Shown: piece after piece, positions 43,991 to 52,544 of the stretch | How the letters are laid out: the number at the start of each line of letters is the position of its first letter | Numbering within the stretch: position 1 is the stretch's first letter | Origin: Methylotenera_A sp046594915 | GTDB taxonomy: Bacteria > Pseudomonadota > Gammaproteobacteria > Burkholderiales > Methylophilaceae | Assembly: GCA_046594915.1 (NCBI GenBank) | Contig: JBKJRC010000004.1 | Coordinates: 1-64,000, forward strand | Direction: 5' to 3' | DNA: 64,000 nt | Translations under genes and position numbers: made by a program | The notes under the pieces: model-generated | What the model saw: the letters and a program-made list of their open reading frames with translations, nothing else | Told to the model about the DNA's origin: nothing | Database searches by the model: none

Positions 43991-45079
43991 GTGACTATCT
44001 TTAATCGCTATTTTTGGCAAGAAACCAGCATTAATATCTTGATGATCATGCTAGGGTTATTAGCATTATTCTCGTTCTTCGATTTGATTCAAGAGCTAGA
44101 TACACTTGGCCGCGGCGGTTACGATATTGGCACCATGTTGATGTTTGTGATGTTAAGTATTCCTGGCCATATTTATGAAGTTGTACCTGTAGCGGTTTTA
44201 GTCGGCATGATGTATAGCCTTGGCACGTTAGCACGCAATTCAGAATTAGTGGTGATGCGAGTTAGCGGTATTTCGGTGGTTAATATTGGCTGGGTTTTAA
44301 TTAAAGTGGGATTTTTATTCACCATCATCACTTTTTTGGTAGGCGAGTTAATCACGCCGATCAGCGAAAAAATGGCGCAACGCATGCGCATAAAAGCCAC
44401 CGATTCGGTGATTGCACAAGACTTTAAAACTGGCCTTTGGGTAAAAGATGCAAAAAGTTTTGTCAATGTAGAAACCGTGCTGCCCGATGCCAGTTTGCTG
44501 GATATTCATATTTATGAATTCGATGAAAACTTCAGATTGCGTAGCATTAGCAATGCAAAAAGCGGTCAGTTTGAGGATGAGCGTTGGCGCTTAACCGATG
44601 TAACACAAACAAAATTCAATACCGCTAAAGTTATCCAAAAAAATACTGTACAGACGCAATTTTTTAATGAGGCCAATTGGAAATCGCTGATTCGCCCCGA
44701 GTTGCTAAATGTATTGTTGGTCGCGCCAGAGAAAATGTCCGCCTGGAATTTATATTCATTTATCAATCACTTAAGCGCTAATAAACAAAAAACTACGCGT
44801 TATGAAGTAGCGCTTTGGGCAAAAATGATTTACCCGCTCGCGTGTATGGTAATGGTGATTTTAGCTTTGCCATTTGGATTTTTACAACAGCGTTCAGACG
44901 GTACTAGTACCAAGATTTTTATCGGCGTATTGCTCGGCGTGGTTTACCAGATTATGAATCGTGTGTTCATCCATTTAGGCGTGTTAAACGATTGGCCGCC
45001 GTTGATGAGCGCGATTATTCCCACCATTTTGTTCTTATTTGCAGGGTTAAGTATGTTGTTTATCGTTGAAAGGCGTTAG
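43991..45079 (+). CDS. lptG: LPS export ABC transporter permease LptG
   Basis: This is the 362-residue partner of LptF with the same six-helix plus jellyroll plan. It starts at GTG (TIFNRYFWQETSINILMIML). The C-terminal helices include ALPFGFLQQRSDG and the Asn/Arg-rich NRVFIHLG. It lies 34 bases after lptF. Its stop overlaps the convergent RDD gene by 4 bases. Confidence 0.95.
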   Translation: MTIFNRYFWQETSINILMIMLGLLALFSFFDLIQELDTLGRGGYDIGTMLMFVMLSIPGHIYEVVPVAVLVGMMYSLGTLARNSELVVMRVSGISVVNIGWVLIKVGFLFTIITFLVGELITPISEKMAQRMRIKATDSVIAQDFKTGLWVKDAKSFVNVETVLPDASLLDIHIYEFDENFRLRSISNAKSGQFEDERWRLTDVTQTKFNTAKVIQKNTVQTQFFNEANWKSLIRPELLNVLLVAPEKMSAWNLYSFINHLSANKQKTTRYEVALWAKMIYPLACMVMVILALPFGFLQQRSDGTSTKIFIGVLLGVVYQIMNRVFIHLGVLNDWPPLMSAIIPTILFLFAGLSMLFIVERR

Positions 45080-45531
45080 CTAAGCGTTTTTTCTAGCCGA
45101 ATAAAGCGGGTTTTAAGTATTCTGTCGTGTAAATAGTGTTGGTTTTTATCCAGCAAAGCCCATAAGAAACCCAACCCAAATACCAGCGCCGACATACTAG
45201 CTAATACATATCGAATCAATGCTTGTTTAACGCTTAGTTTGAACCCCGATTGATTAACCAGCTGCATTTTCCAGGTTTGCGTAGCCAAGGTTTGGCCGCT
45301 TTTGCACCAGCACCACACAAAATAAGCGCCAGTCATTAACCACAAACTGAGCTGCAAAAAAAATCGTTTATAAGACTGCGTCGCATCGCCAAAGATTGCG
45401 ATAAAAATCCACGCGCTCATAAACCATAATGCAACCAGCAGCAACAATTCATACCCGCAGGCTGCCAGCAGCCTGAAATAACCTATTTTATGCAGAACAT
45501 TTTTGTGTTCGCTGTCCGATTTTTCAATCAT
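45076..45531 (-). CDS. RDD family membrane protein
   Basis: The 151-residue protein begins with GYFRLLAACGYELLLL, where the usual R-x-x-A-x-x-I-D signature is degenerate, and has about four membrane helices. TLATQTWKMQLVNQSGFKLSVKQALIRY is the conserved RDD region between helices. Function is unknown. It is probably the last gene on the strand of the sigma-factor cluster, though a terminator at 45568-45597 separates it from that cluster. Confidence 0.8.
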   Translation of the reverse strand: MIEKSDSEHKNVLHKIGYFRLLAACGYELLLLVALWFMSAWIFIAIFGDATQSYKRFFLQLSLWLMTGAYFVWCWCKSGQTLATQTWKMQLVNQSGFKLSVKQALIRYVLASMSALVFGLGFLWALLDKNQHYLHDRILKTRFIRLEKTLS

Positions 45532-45567
45532 ATCAATGTGTTAACTTTACCAGATATTTATCGATAA

Positions 45568-45597
45568 AAAAGCCCGCTATTGTGTAAGCGGGCTTTT
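45568..45597 (-). terminator. Rho-independent terminator of the sigma-factor cluster
   Basis: The stem AAAAGCCCGCT/AGCGGGCTTTT (11 bp, 8-base loop) is followed on the minus strand by further Ts. It lies 25 bases after the stop of the DUF3106-like gene. Confidence 0.9.
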
Positions 45598-45621
45598 AGC
45601 TGCTAAAACTTAACGCCAGAT

Positions 45622-46131
45622 TCACTCCAAATCAGGCGCGTATCCTAATTCTGGTGATTCTTTACGCAACTTTTCACGTTCTGCTGCTGACAGCTTTTGA
45701 TAATCGGCCCACTTTTTGCGTACTTCGTCTTTTTTATCGGCACTTAACGCATCAAACTGTTGATAACGCTTACGTGCATTTTCGCGCTCATATGGCGTCA
45801 TGCGGCTCCAGCTGTTTAAACGCTTTTGTACGCGCTGTTGTTTTTGCGCGTCCATTTTTGGATAGTCTTTAGCGATATCCAGCATTTTTTCGCGCTGCCA
45901 AGGACGCAAAGTATCCCATTCCGATCCTAATGGCGCCAATACTTTACGTTGCTCATCAGACAATTCAGACCAACTGACCACTGGCGCATCACTCACACTC
46001 GTATCGCTTAACGATGATTTCATCCCGCCAAAATCGCCCAAAGCCACTTGCGTCTGCTGGTTGAGACGTAAGCTTTCCTGCGCGTTTAAATTGCCGACTA
46101 CCAGTAATAACAACAGTAATATTTTATTCAT
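45622..46131 (-). CDS. Exported DUF3106-like protein
   Basis: The 169-residue protein has a signal peptide (MNKILLLLLLVVGNLNA) and a mature part with two or three tandem helical units: LSDEQRKVLAPLGSEWDTL, RPWQREKMLDIAKDYPKM, and SRMTPYERENARKRYQQF. This pattern is that of DUF3106, a periplasmic family found beside ECF sigma factor genes in betaproteobacteria. The role is unknown. Confidence 0.8.
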   Translation of the reverse strand: MNKILLLLLLVVGNLNAQESLRLNQQTQVALGDFGGMKSSLSDTSVSDAPVVSWSELSDEQRKVLAPLGSEWDTLRPWQREKMLDIAKDYPKMDAQKQQRVQKRLNSWSRMTPYERENARKRYQQFDALSADKKDEVRKKWADYQKLSAAEREKLRKESPELGYAPDLE

Positions 46132-46224
46132 TACACTTTAATTTTCTAAGCTCTTTAATTTTCTAAAAACAAATTTTTACAAGACACTGCAATTGCCGAT
46201 ATTAACACATGAATAAGCTGCACT

Positions 46225-46653
46225 TTAAAGCTTGGCTTGCGTGGTATTTAATAATGGCGCAAAGCCTGTATCTACAAACGCTTCTGGCGGCAATTCTGCA
46301 CTAAGCAAAAACGCGTCGCCACGTTCAGTTTGTGGCTGCAACGATTGCATGATGACAAATCCGGCAACAATCGCGCCTAACAACAAGCCAGCGGATGCGA
46401 TACGATGATGTTCTGCCCAGGAAAATAAATGATTGATGGTGCCATCTTGATTGATGGAAACACCTGATATTTTTTGTTGGTGCGCTTTTACTGCGATTTC
46501 GCGGCCATTCTCAAGCTGTTTTAATGTACGCATGCTCAACTCATTTGCATGCGTATTGAGCAAGCCAGCAATTTGTCGCGCTTGCAAATCCATCGAATCA
46601 GTCCCTGTCGAATTCTCTGTCAAATTTTTTTCTTTTAAATTGTCGGCTGTCAT
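46225..46653 (-). CDS. DUF3619-like single-helix protein, possible anti-sigma partner
   Basis: The 142-residue protein has an N-terminal helical region that begins QARQIAGLLNTHANELSMRTLKQLENGRE (given in blocks), and one membrane helix at about 84-105 (ASAGLLLGAIVAGFVIMQSL). A short outer tail follows. Its ATG overlaps the sigma factor stop as TAATG, so translation is coupled. The topology and coupling fit an anti-sigma or accessory membrane protein, but no zinc-binding anti-sigma motif is visible. Confidence 0.75.
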   Translation of the reverse strand: MTADNLKEKNLTENSTGTDSMDLQARQIAGLLNTHANELSMRTLKQLENGREIAVKAHQQKISGVSINQDGTINHLFSWAEHHRIASAGLLLGAIVAGFVIMQSLQPQTERGDAFLLSAELPPEAFVDTGFAPLLNTTQAKL

Positions 46654-47240
46654 TACTTTGCTCCTAAATGTGCCATTGCCCTGCTGCCTAAGCCCTGTTT
46701 TTCTAAAAGGGCGGCCAAGGTGTGCACCGCACGCGAACAGTGTGTTTTAACACTGCCTTGCGAACAACCCATTACTGCAGCAGTTTCTGCAACGTCCATA
46801 TCCTCCCAGTAACGCAATATAAAGGCTTCACGTTGACGTGTTGGCAGTTTTTCAATGGCTTTTTCGATGATTTTCATGGTCTGGCTTTGCTCAAGCTGCG
46901 CCATCGGATTTACCGATTCATCTTCTACATCAATGGTATCTAATGGATCGTGATCGTCTTCGCCATCTTGCCCAGCGCCAAAAGAGGAAAGTAGCGTCGT
47001 CCATAGATTACGCACTTTTTGCCTGCGCCAAAAATCGCGCATGGTATTTTGCAAAATACGCTGAAATAACATTGGATATTCGTTAACCGGTTTATCGGCA
47101 TATTTTTCAGCAAGCTTTAGCATCGAATCCTGCACGATATCGAGTGCAGCATGCTCGTCACGCACAGCATAAACTGTTTGCTTAAAAGCCCGACGCTCTA
47201 CATCGCGCAAAAAACCAGATAACTCTTGAGAACTTGCCAT
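46653..47240 (-). CDS. RNA polymerase sigma factor, ECF-like
   Basis: The 195-residue sigma-70 family protein has region 2 (AFKQTVYAVRDEHAALDIVQDSMLKLAEKY, in blocks) and region 4 (IEKLPTRQREAFILRYWEDMDVAETAAVMGCSQGSVKTH) with a clear helix-turn-helix. The linker is acidic. It heads a small operon with the DUF3619- and DUF3106-like genes, as is widespread in betaproteobacteria. The regulon is unknown. Confidence 0.9.
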   Translation of the reverse strand: MASSQELSGFLRDVERRAFKQTVYAVRDEHAALDIVQDSMLKLAEKYADKPVNEYPMLFQRILQNTMRDFWRRQKVRNLWTTLLSSFGAGQDGEDDHDPLDTIDVEDESVNPMAQLEQSQTMKIIEKAIEKLPTRQREAFILRYWEDMDVAETAAVMGCSQGSVKTHCSRAVHTLAALLEKQGLGSRAMAHLGAK

Positions 47241-47413
47241 GGAATTGTTTAATTAATCGTTGTTAACAGTATAACAGTTTTAAGTTTTTCGCTGATTTTA
47301 GCTTTCAGCTAATTCACTTCGACAAGTTTGTTTATGGCGCGGTTTTAGTTACAATCCTAGTGTTAAGTAGTCTTAAAAAAATAGCTTTAAGTGAATATAT
47401 ATTAAGGAAATTT

Positions 47414-47644
47414 ATGCTGCGCGTTTTACTGTTAATTGGGTTAGTTTGGCTGGTTTATATCGTTATTAAACGTGCATTTTCTGCATCCAATCTTAACAAT
47501 TCCACTCAAAATCAACAAAAAGTCGAAGAAAAAATCGTGCAATGCACGCTATGTGGTACGCATGTGCCAGAATCGGAAAGCTTAATAAAAAATAATCAAG
47601 TCATTTGCAATAATCCCGATTGCATCAAAAGTCCAACTCAATAA
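47414..47644 (+). CDS. Small membrane protein with a Cys4 zinc-ribbon-like end (PP0621-like)
   Basis: From the ATG with a strong AAGGAAA site the protein has 76 residues. An N-terminal membrane helix (MLRVLLLIGLVWLVYIVIKR) is followed by a linker and a C-terminal CTLCGTHVP...CNNPDC cluster that could bind zinc. It ends 3 bases before pilS, the conserved position of this family, so it probably belongs to the pilSR operon. Confidence 0.82.
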   Translation: MLRVLLLIGLVWLVYIVIKRAFSASNLNNSTQNQQKVEEKIVQCTLCGTHVPESESLIKNNQVICNNPDCIKSPTQ

Positions 47645-47647
47645 ATC

Positions 47648-49288
47648 ATGGCTATTGACCTGACACCCAATATCGACGACAGCATTACCGCCACTCGCTG
47701 GCGCAGCCTGAAACTGTATAACGGTTATCGCATACTCATTGCGCTGCTTCTTTTAGCCTCACAAAGCGAGATGCTCAATGGACGTATTTTGCAAAATACG
47801 CAGGTCGATTTATTTTCTAGCCTGGTAGTGGGCTATTTTATTTTTAGCGTAATATCCGCCATCTTCACTTGGTTAGAAAAACCCAATATCGATTTTAACT
47901 TGCCCGCACAAATTATTATTGATATTGCATTCATTGTTTTATTAATGCATGCGCAACAAGATGGTATCAGCGGCATTGGTTTACTATTGATTATTACCAT
48001 TGCCAGCGCCAGTTTGATCAGCGAAGGTCGACTAGCTTTGTTTTACGCAGCGTTAGCCACTATTGGCATTTTACTGCAGCAATCTTACAGCCTGATTACC
48101 GAAGCAAAAGACATGGGCAATTACACAGGTGCTGTGATGTTGAGCTTAAGTTGCTTTGCAACAGCATGGCTTGCACATAGCCTAGCAAAACGTGTGCAAC
48201 AAAGCGAATTACTTGCCTCTCAGCGCGGTTTAGATGTCAAAAATATGGCGCAAGTTAACGCCTTAATTACCCACGAAATGCAAGACGGTGTGCTGGTTGT
48301 GGATCAGCATCTGGCTATCAAACATCATAATATTCAAGCCAAACGCTTATTAGGCTTCGATAGTGAAAATAACGAATCAGCCAATTGGCAGGAAAAATCC
48401 TTGCAATCTATTTCAGCAGAATTGAGCGAAATGATTCGGCATTGGATGCAAAACCGTATCCAATCAGCCAAACCTAACCACGCCAATATTTTAAAATTAA
48501 ATGCATTGTCGCGCGAATTAAGGCTGAGATTTTTACCTGTTGCCGAAAACCGCAGTCAAGGCGCGGTGATTTTTATTGAAGACTGGTCGCAAATGCAAAC
48601 CCAGGCACACCAGGTAAAACTAGCCGCTTTGGGCCGCTTAACCGCCAATATTGCGCACGAAATCCGCAATCCACTGAGTGCGATTAGCCATGCCAACCAA
48701 TTGCTGCAAGAGGAAGAAGACAGTAACCCTGCCAGCAAACGCATGTTGCAAATCATTGCGGATAATGTGCAGCGGCTGGATCAGATTATTAAAGATGTAT
48801 TGGAGTTGAATCGCCGCGACCGCACCAATCAGGAAATGATTCACCTTGAGCATTTTTTGGCGGATTTTTACACCCAGTTTTGTGCGGTTGAAAAGATTCC
48901 GCCGCATTGTTTTAAACTGGTGCTTGGCAATAATGATAGCTTGATTGCGTTTGATAGGCGCCATTTAAACCAAATCTTATGGAATTTATGCAAAAATGGC
49001 TGGCGACATTCTAAAAATGCAGAAAATAGCTTAAAGTTAACCGTATCCGCATCGGAAAAAATGCAAGACGCGCAAATTGAGATTAGCGACGATGGCGAAG
49101 GCATACCAGAAAACGTGCGCAATCATTTATTTGAGCCATTTTTTACCACAGAAAAATCGGGCACTGGCTTAGGGCTTTATATTGCGCGCGAACTGGCCGA
49201 TGCAAATGGTGCTAAATTACAACTTAAAATACCTGCACAACCTGACAGTGCTGGCTCACAATTTATCATTTATATCAAAAAGGCTTAA
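47648..49288 (+). CDS. pilS: PilS-like sensor histidine kinase
   Basis: The 546 residues comprise about six N-terminal membrane helices, a PAS-like domain (LITHEMQDGVLVVDQHLAIKH, in blocks), then HisKA with H337 (AHEIRNPLSAISHA), N box QILWNLCKNGWRHS and G1/G2 DDGEGIP and GTGLGLYIA. This is the PilS plan: a polar membrane kinase that senses pilin and controls PilR. It is followed 6 bases later by pilR. Confidence 0.9.
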   Translation: MAIDLTPNIDDSITATRWRSLKLYNGYRILIALLLLASQSEMLNGRILQNTQVDLFSSLVVGYFIFSVISAIFTWLEKPNIDFNLPAQIIIDIAFIVLLMHAQQDGISGIGLLLIITIASASLISEGRLALFYAALATIGILLQQSYSLITEAKDMGNYTGAVMLSLSCFATAWLAHSLAKRVQQSELLASQRGLDVKNMAQVNALITHEMQDGVLVVDQHLAIKHHNIQAKRLLGFDSENNESANWQEKSLQSISAELSEMIRHWMQNRIQSAKPNHANILKLNALSRELRLRFLPVAENRSQGAVIFIEDWSQMQTQAHQVKLAALGRLTANIAHEIRNPLSAISHANQLLQEEEDSNPASKRMLQIIADNVQRLDQIIKDVLELNRRDRTNQEMIHLEHFLADFYTQFCAVEKIPPHCFKLVLGNNDSLIAFDRRHLNQILWNLCKNGWRHSKNAENSLKLTVSASEKMQDAQIEISDDGEGIPENVRNHLFEPFFTTEKSGTGLGLYIARELADANGAKLQLKIPAQPDSAGSQFIIYIKKA

Positions 49289-49294
49289 CTTTTA

Positions 49295-50686
49295 ATGGCG
49301 CAGTTTAATTGCTTGGTAGTAGATGATGAAACCGATATTCGTGAACTAGTGACCTTAACACTGGAGCGCATGGATATTCGCGCTGACAGTGCAAGCAGCT
49401 TAACCGAAGCCAAACAGTTGCTCGCCAGTCAAACCTACAATTTATGCCTGACTGATATGCGCCTGCCTGACGGTTTAGGTTTGGAGCTGGTGCAGCATAT
49501 TGCGGCCAATTATAGCGGCTTACCGGTTGCTGTGATTACGGCTTTTGGCAGTGCCGAAAATGCCGTTTCTGCCTTAAAAGCGGGCGCGTTTGATTATCTA
49601 ACCAAGCCGATTTCACTTAAACAATTGCGCCCATTGGTTGAGTCTGCGCTTAAATTATCTAGCTCAGATGCCAAACAGACCAGTAATACCGTTGATTTAA
49701 TCGGCAAATCACCTGCCATGGATTATGTACGTACCATGATTGCAAAACTGGCGCGCAGTCAGGCACCTGTTTATATTAGCGGCGAATCGGGCAGCGGCAA
49801 AGAATTGGCAGCGCGCTTGATTCACAGTAACAGCTCGCGTCGCGATAAAAGTTTTATAGCGGTTAACTGCGGTGCAATACCGGAAAACCTGATGGAAAGT
49901 GAGTTTTTTGGCTATAAAAAAGGTGCATTTACCGGTGCCGCACAAGATACTTCTGGCTTGTTTCAAGCCGCAAATGGCGGCACACTTTTTTTGGATGAAG
50001 TAGCCGATTTGCCATTGCCGATGCAGGTTAAATTATTGCGTGCCATTCAAGAAAAAAAGGTGCGTACTGTGGGCGGCACCACGGAAGAAAGCGTGGATGT
50101 ACGTATCATTAGTGCCACACACAAAAACCTGAGCGAGATGATGAGTAACGGTTTATTCAGACAAGATTTATATTACCGCCTGAATGTGATTCAGCTAAAA
50201 ATGCCAGCGCTAAGAGATCGCCCAGAGGATATTCCAGAACTAACACAAAAATTATTGCGCAAACTGTGTGATGGGCAATCGATTATGCTACCGATACTGG
50301 AAGAAAGTGCGGCTAAATTAATCGGCAAATTGCATTTTGATGGCAATGTGCGTGAACTGGAAAATATGCTGGAACGCGCACTGGCGTTGTGTGATGGCCA
50401 AAAAATATGCACCGACGATTTATTGATGGATGGTGAATTTAAATATAGAGCAGATGATAAAATCAGCTTCGACCCCAGCAAAAATCTTGAAGTCGGCTTG
50501 TCTGAATATTTAGAGGATATTGAAAAACGCGCCATTTTAAAAGCATTAGCCAAAGCCAATAATAATAAAACGGCCGCGGCAAAATTATTAGGCGTTAGTT
50601 TTAGAACCTTAAGATACCGATTAGCCAAGCTAGGCTTGGCTAAAGATGACGATGCGGATATGGCAGATGAAAGCTTGTACGAATAA
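49295..50686 (+). CDS. pilR: PilR-like sigma-54-dependent response regulator
   Basis: The 463-residue NtrC-family activator has a receiver domain with D54 (LTDMRLPDG) and YLTKP, then an AAA+ domain with Walker A GESGSGKE, the sigma-54-contact loop GAFTGA and the Arg-finger region REGRFRQDLYYRL-like FRQDLYYRLNV. A Fis-type HTH follows (NNNKTAAAKLLGVSFRTLRYRLAKL, in blocks). It should activate RpoN promoters such as the one at 24359-24375. Confidence 0.92.
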   Translation: MAQFNCLVVDDETDIRELVTLTLERMDIRADSASSLTEAKQLLASQTYNLCLTDMRLPDGLGLELVQHIAANYSGLPVAVITAFGSAENAVSALKAGAFDYLTKPISLKQLRPLVESALKLSSSDAKQTSNTVDLIGKSPAMDYVRTMIAKLARSQAPVYISGESGSGKELAARLIHSNSSRRDKSFIAVNCGAIPENLMESEFFGYKKGAFTGAAQDTSGLFQAANGGTLFLDEVADLPLPMQVKLLRAIQEKKVRTVGGTTEESVDVRIISATHKNLSEMMSNGLFRQDLYYRLNVIQLKMPALRDRPEDIPELTQKLLRKLCDGQSIMLPILEESAAKLIGKLHFDGNVRELENMLERALALCDGQKICTDDLLMDGEFKYRADDKISFDPSKNLEVGLSEYLEDIEKRAILKALAKANNNKTAAAKLLGVSFRTLRYRLAKLGLAKDDDADMADESLYE

Positions 50687-50756
50687 ATCGCCTAATTAAA
50701 TTCACTTAAAAGTTGAGCTAAAAATATGGTTAAGTTGCGATTTTCTTAATCCACAA

Positions 50757-50775
50757 TATCGTTAATGTAACGATA
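50757..50775. repeat. Inverted repeat after pilR
   Basis: The perfect 8-bp arms TATCGTTA and TAACGATA flank a 3-base spacer ATG. It lies 71 bases after the pilR stop, in the gap between two convergent genes. It lacks a U-run, so it is more a possible protein site or RNA hairpin than a classical terminator. Confidence 0.5.
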
Positions 50776-50818
50776 GACGAACCGAGGGAGGATTATCCAA
50801 GGTTACATTGAATAAGCT

Positions 50819-50878
50819 TTAATCAACTTAGGTTTAATTAACTTAGCTTTAATTAACTTAGGTTTGACTAACTATGCG
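50819..50878. repeat. 15-bp tandem repeat, three good copies and one degenerate copy
   Basis: TTAATCAACTTAGGT, TTAATTAACTTAGCT and TTAATTAACTTAGGT are followed by a degenerate TTGACTAACTATGCG. The array fills the end of the gap between pilR and the cation exchanger gene. It is too short and AT-rich for a CRISPR array and was probably formed by slippage. Confidence 0.75.
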
Positions 50879-50891
50879 CAATAAATAAACG

Positions 50892-51899
50892 TTAGCTTAG
50901 CGCGATAAACAAATAGGTGACGTACATGGCGCCGTTTACCAATAAATGCCACACACGAATACCGCCTTTTGCCAGCAAAAAACGCATCCACAATGCGGCA
51001 ATTAAGGTAATCACAATACCCCAAACCACCTCTTGGCGCGGCTCCCAAGGAGTTAACGAAATGCCGATTGCTGGCAGCAAAGTCCCCTGAAACACCATTG
51101 CGCCGGTAATATTACCAAACGCCAGCGTGTCTTTACCTTTACGAATCCATAAAATACTATTTACTTTTTCGGGTAATTCGGTTGCGATGGGAATGATCAG
51201 TAGCGACAGCATCAAAGCTGAAATGCCCAGAATATGCGAGGCTTCTTCTACGCCATTAATAAAGCCTTTTGCACCCGCAATTAACAGTAAAAGACCGAGA
51301 ATAATTTGCAAAGCGATTGTGTAACTATTGGTGGGAACACCCAGTCGATTCAGAAACATCGGCGTTTCCGCTTCAGTTGCGTGGCCTTCTTCAACCAAGT
51401 CTTTAGAGGCGCTTAGCGTCATCCACACATACACCACGTAAATCAGCACCATCACCACACCCAACATATGGCGCACCACTGCGTTTTCGTGCGGCACATA
51501 CAAAGCGGCAGCGGCAACCATAAATGCAAAGATAAAAAAGTTTAAATCGCGCGTTAAACCAGTGCGTTCTGGGCGCAAATGGCCATTGGTGCCACGGCGT
51601 TTCCATACCGAAATCGCCATTAAGCTAATGGATAAAGTGGCCAGCATTAAAGGTGCGCCTAAAATCGCGCCTACGCCAATTTCATGATTGGTTGCCATGC
51701 TCGATGTACCTGCGAAAATCGCCAGCAGCGGCACCATCGTCTCTGGCAAAGCGGTGCCAACTGCCGCAAATAGCGAGCCTGTCACACCTTCTGAAATACC
51801 CAGCTTTTCACCCAAATGTTCCAGCGCATTGGTAAAGACTTCAGCCGCAATCAAAATAACAATTAGCATTAAAAATAACTGTAAGAAAACCATGCTCAA
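50892..51899 (-). CDS. Calcium/sodium:cation antiporter family protein
   Basis: The 335-residue polytopic protein has about ten helices and the two inverted alpha repeats of the CaCA superfamily: GTALPETMVPLLA with G-x-x-x-G-N-like GAILGAP in the first half, and IATELPEKVNSILW with GNITGAMVF in the second. Substrate specificity cannot be read from the sequence. Confidence 0.85.
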   Translation of the reverse strand: MSMVFLQLFLMLIVILIAAEVFTNALEHLGEKLGISEGVTGSLFAAVGTALPETMVPLLAIFAGTSSMATNHEIGVGAILGAPLMLATLSISLMAISVWKRRGTNGHLRPERTGLTRDLNFFIFAFMVAAAALYVPHENAVVRHMLGVVMVLIYVVYVWMTLSASKDLVEEGHATEAETPMFLNRLGVPTNSYTIALQIILGLLLLIAGAKGFINGVEEASHILGISALMLSLLIIPIATELPEKVNSILWIRKGKDTLAFGNITGAMVFQGTLLPAIGISLTPWEPRQEVVWGIVITLIAALWMRFLLAKGGIRVWHLLVNGAMYVTYLFIALS

Positions 51900-51967
51900 A
51901 CATCTCTAAAAATTAGGTAAGATGTTATTTTATCGGATTAACAGTGATTTTAACTAAATAATTAATA

Positions 51968-52516
51968 ATGATGCGCATCGATCAAAACGGAATACATAAT
52001 ACTGCCAAGCAAGTGGCATCGCCCAATTTCGATGCGCGCCCTTTTTCTGATGAGTGCGTCAAAGAAATTTGCCTAATTGTGATTCATAATATCAGCCTGC
52101 CGCCGAGCCAGTATGGCGGAAACGGCATTATTGAATTATTTACCAATAGCTTGAATCCAAACGAACATCCTTATTATGCAGAAATCTATACACGCAAAGT
52201 TTCATCGCATTTTTTAATCAGACGAGATGGCGAATTGCTGCAATTTGTATCGTGTTTGCAACGTGCTTGGCATGCAGGTGTATCGAGTTGGCTGGGACGT
52301 GAACGTTGCAATGATTTTTCGGTCGGAATTGAGCTGGAAGGCAGCGATTTTGAGGCATTTGAACCTGAACAATATAAGTCATTACAACAATTGATCAAAA
52401 CATTAAAACAAACTTATCCAATTCAACATATTGTTGCACATTCAGATATTGCGCCTGGCCGCAAGACGGATCCAGGACCTTATTTTGATTGGGCACAAGT
52501 TAATCAAAACATTTAA
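51968..52516 (+). CDS. ampD: 1,6-anhydro-N-acetylmuramoyl-L-alanine amidase AmpD
   Basis: This cytoplasmic zinc amidase of peptidoglycan recycling has 182 residues. The zinc ligands lie in VIHNISLPPSQYG (His), the AWHAGVSSW region and HSDIAPGRKTDPG (His and Asp). The N-terminal SPNFDARPFSDE and absence of a signal peptide separate it from AmiD-type enzymes. Confidence 0.94.
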   Translation: MMRIDQNGIHNTAKQVASPNFDARPFSDECVKEICLIVIHNISLPPSQYGGNGIIELFTNSLNPNEHPYYAEIYTRKVSSHFLIRRDGELLQFVSCLQRAWHAGVSSWLGRERCNDFSVGIELEGSDFEAFEPEQYKSLQQLIKTLKQTYPIQHIVAHSDIAPGRKTDPGPYFDWAQVNQNI

Positions 52517-52544
52517 CCAAAATATCTTAACAATCGCGAATCAT

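Noticed and set aside
50819..50878. Short repeats resembling a CRISPR array
   Set aside because: Units are 15 bp and directly adjacent with no spacers, and no cas genes are present.
52431..52544. Upstream extension of the RND adaptor reading frame overlapping ampD
   Set aside because: The later ATG gives a proper lipoprotein signal peptide with lipobox, whereas the longer form has none and overlaps ampD.
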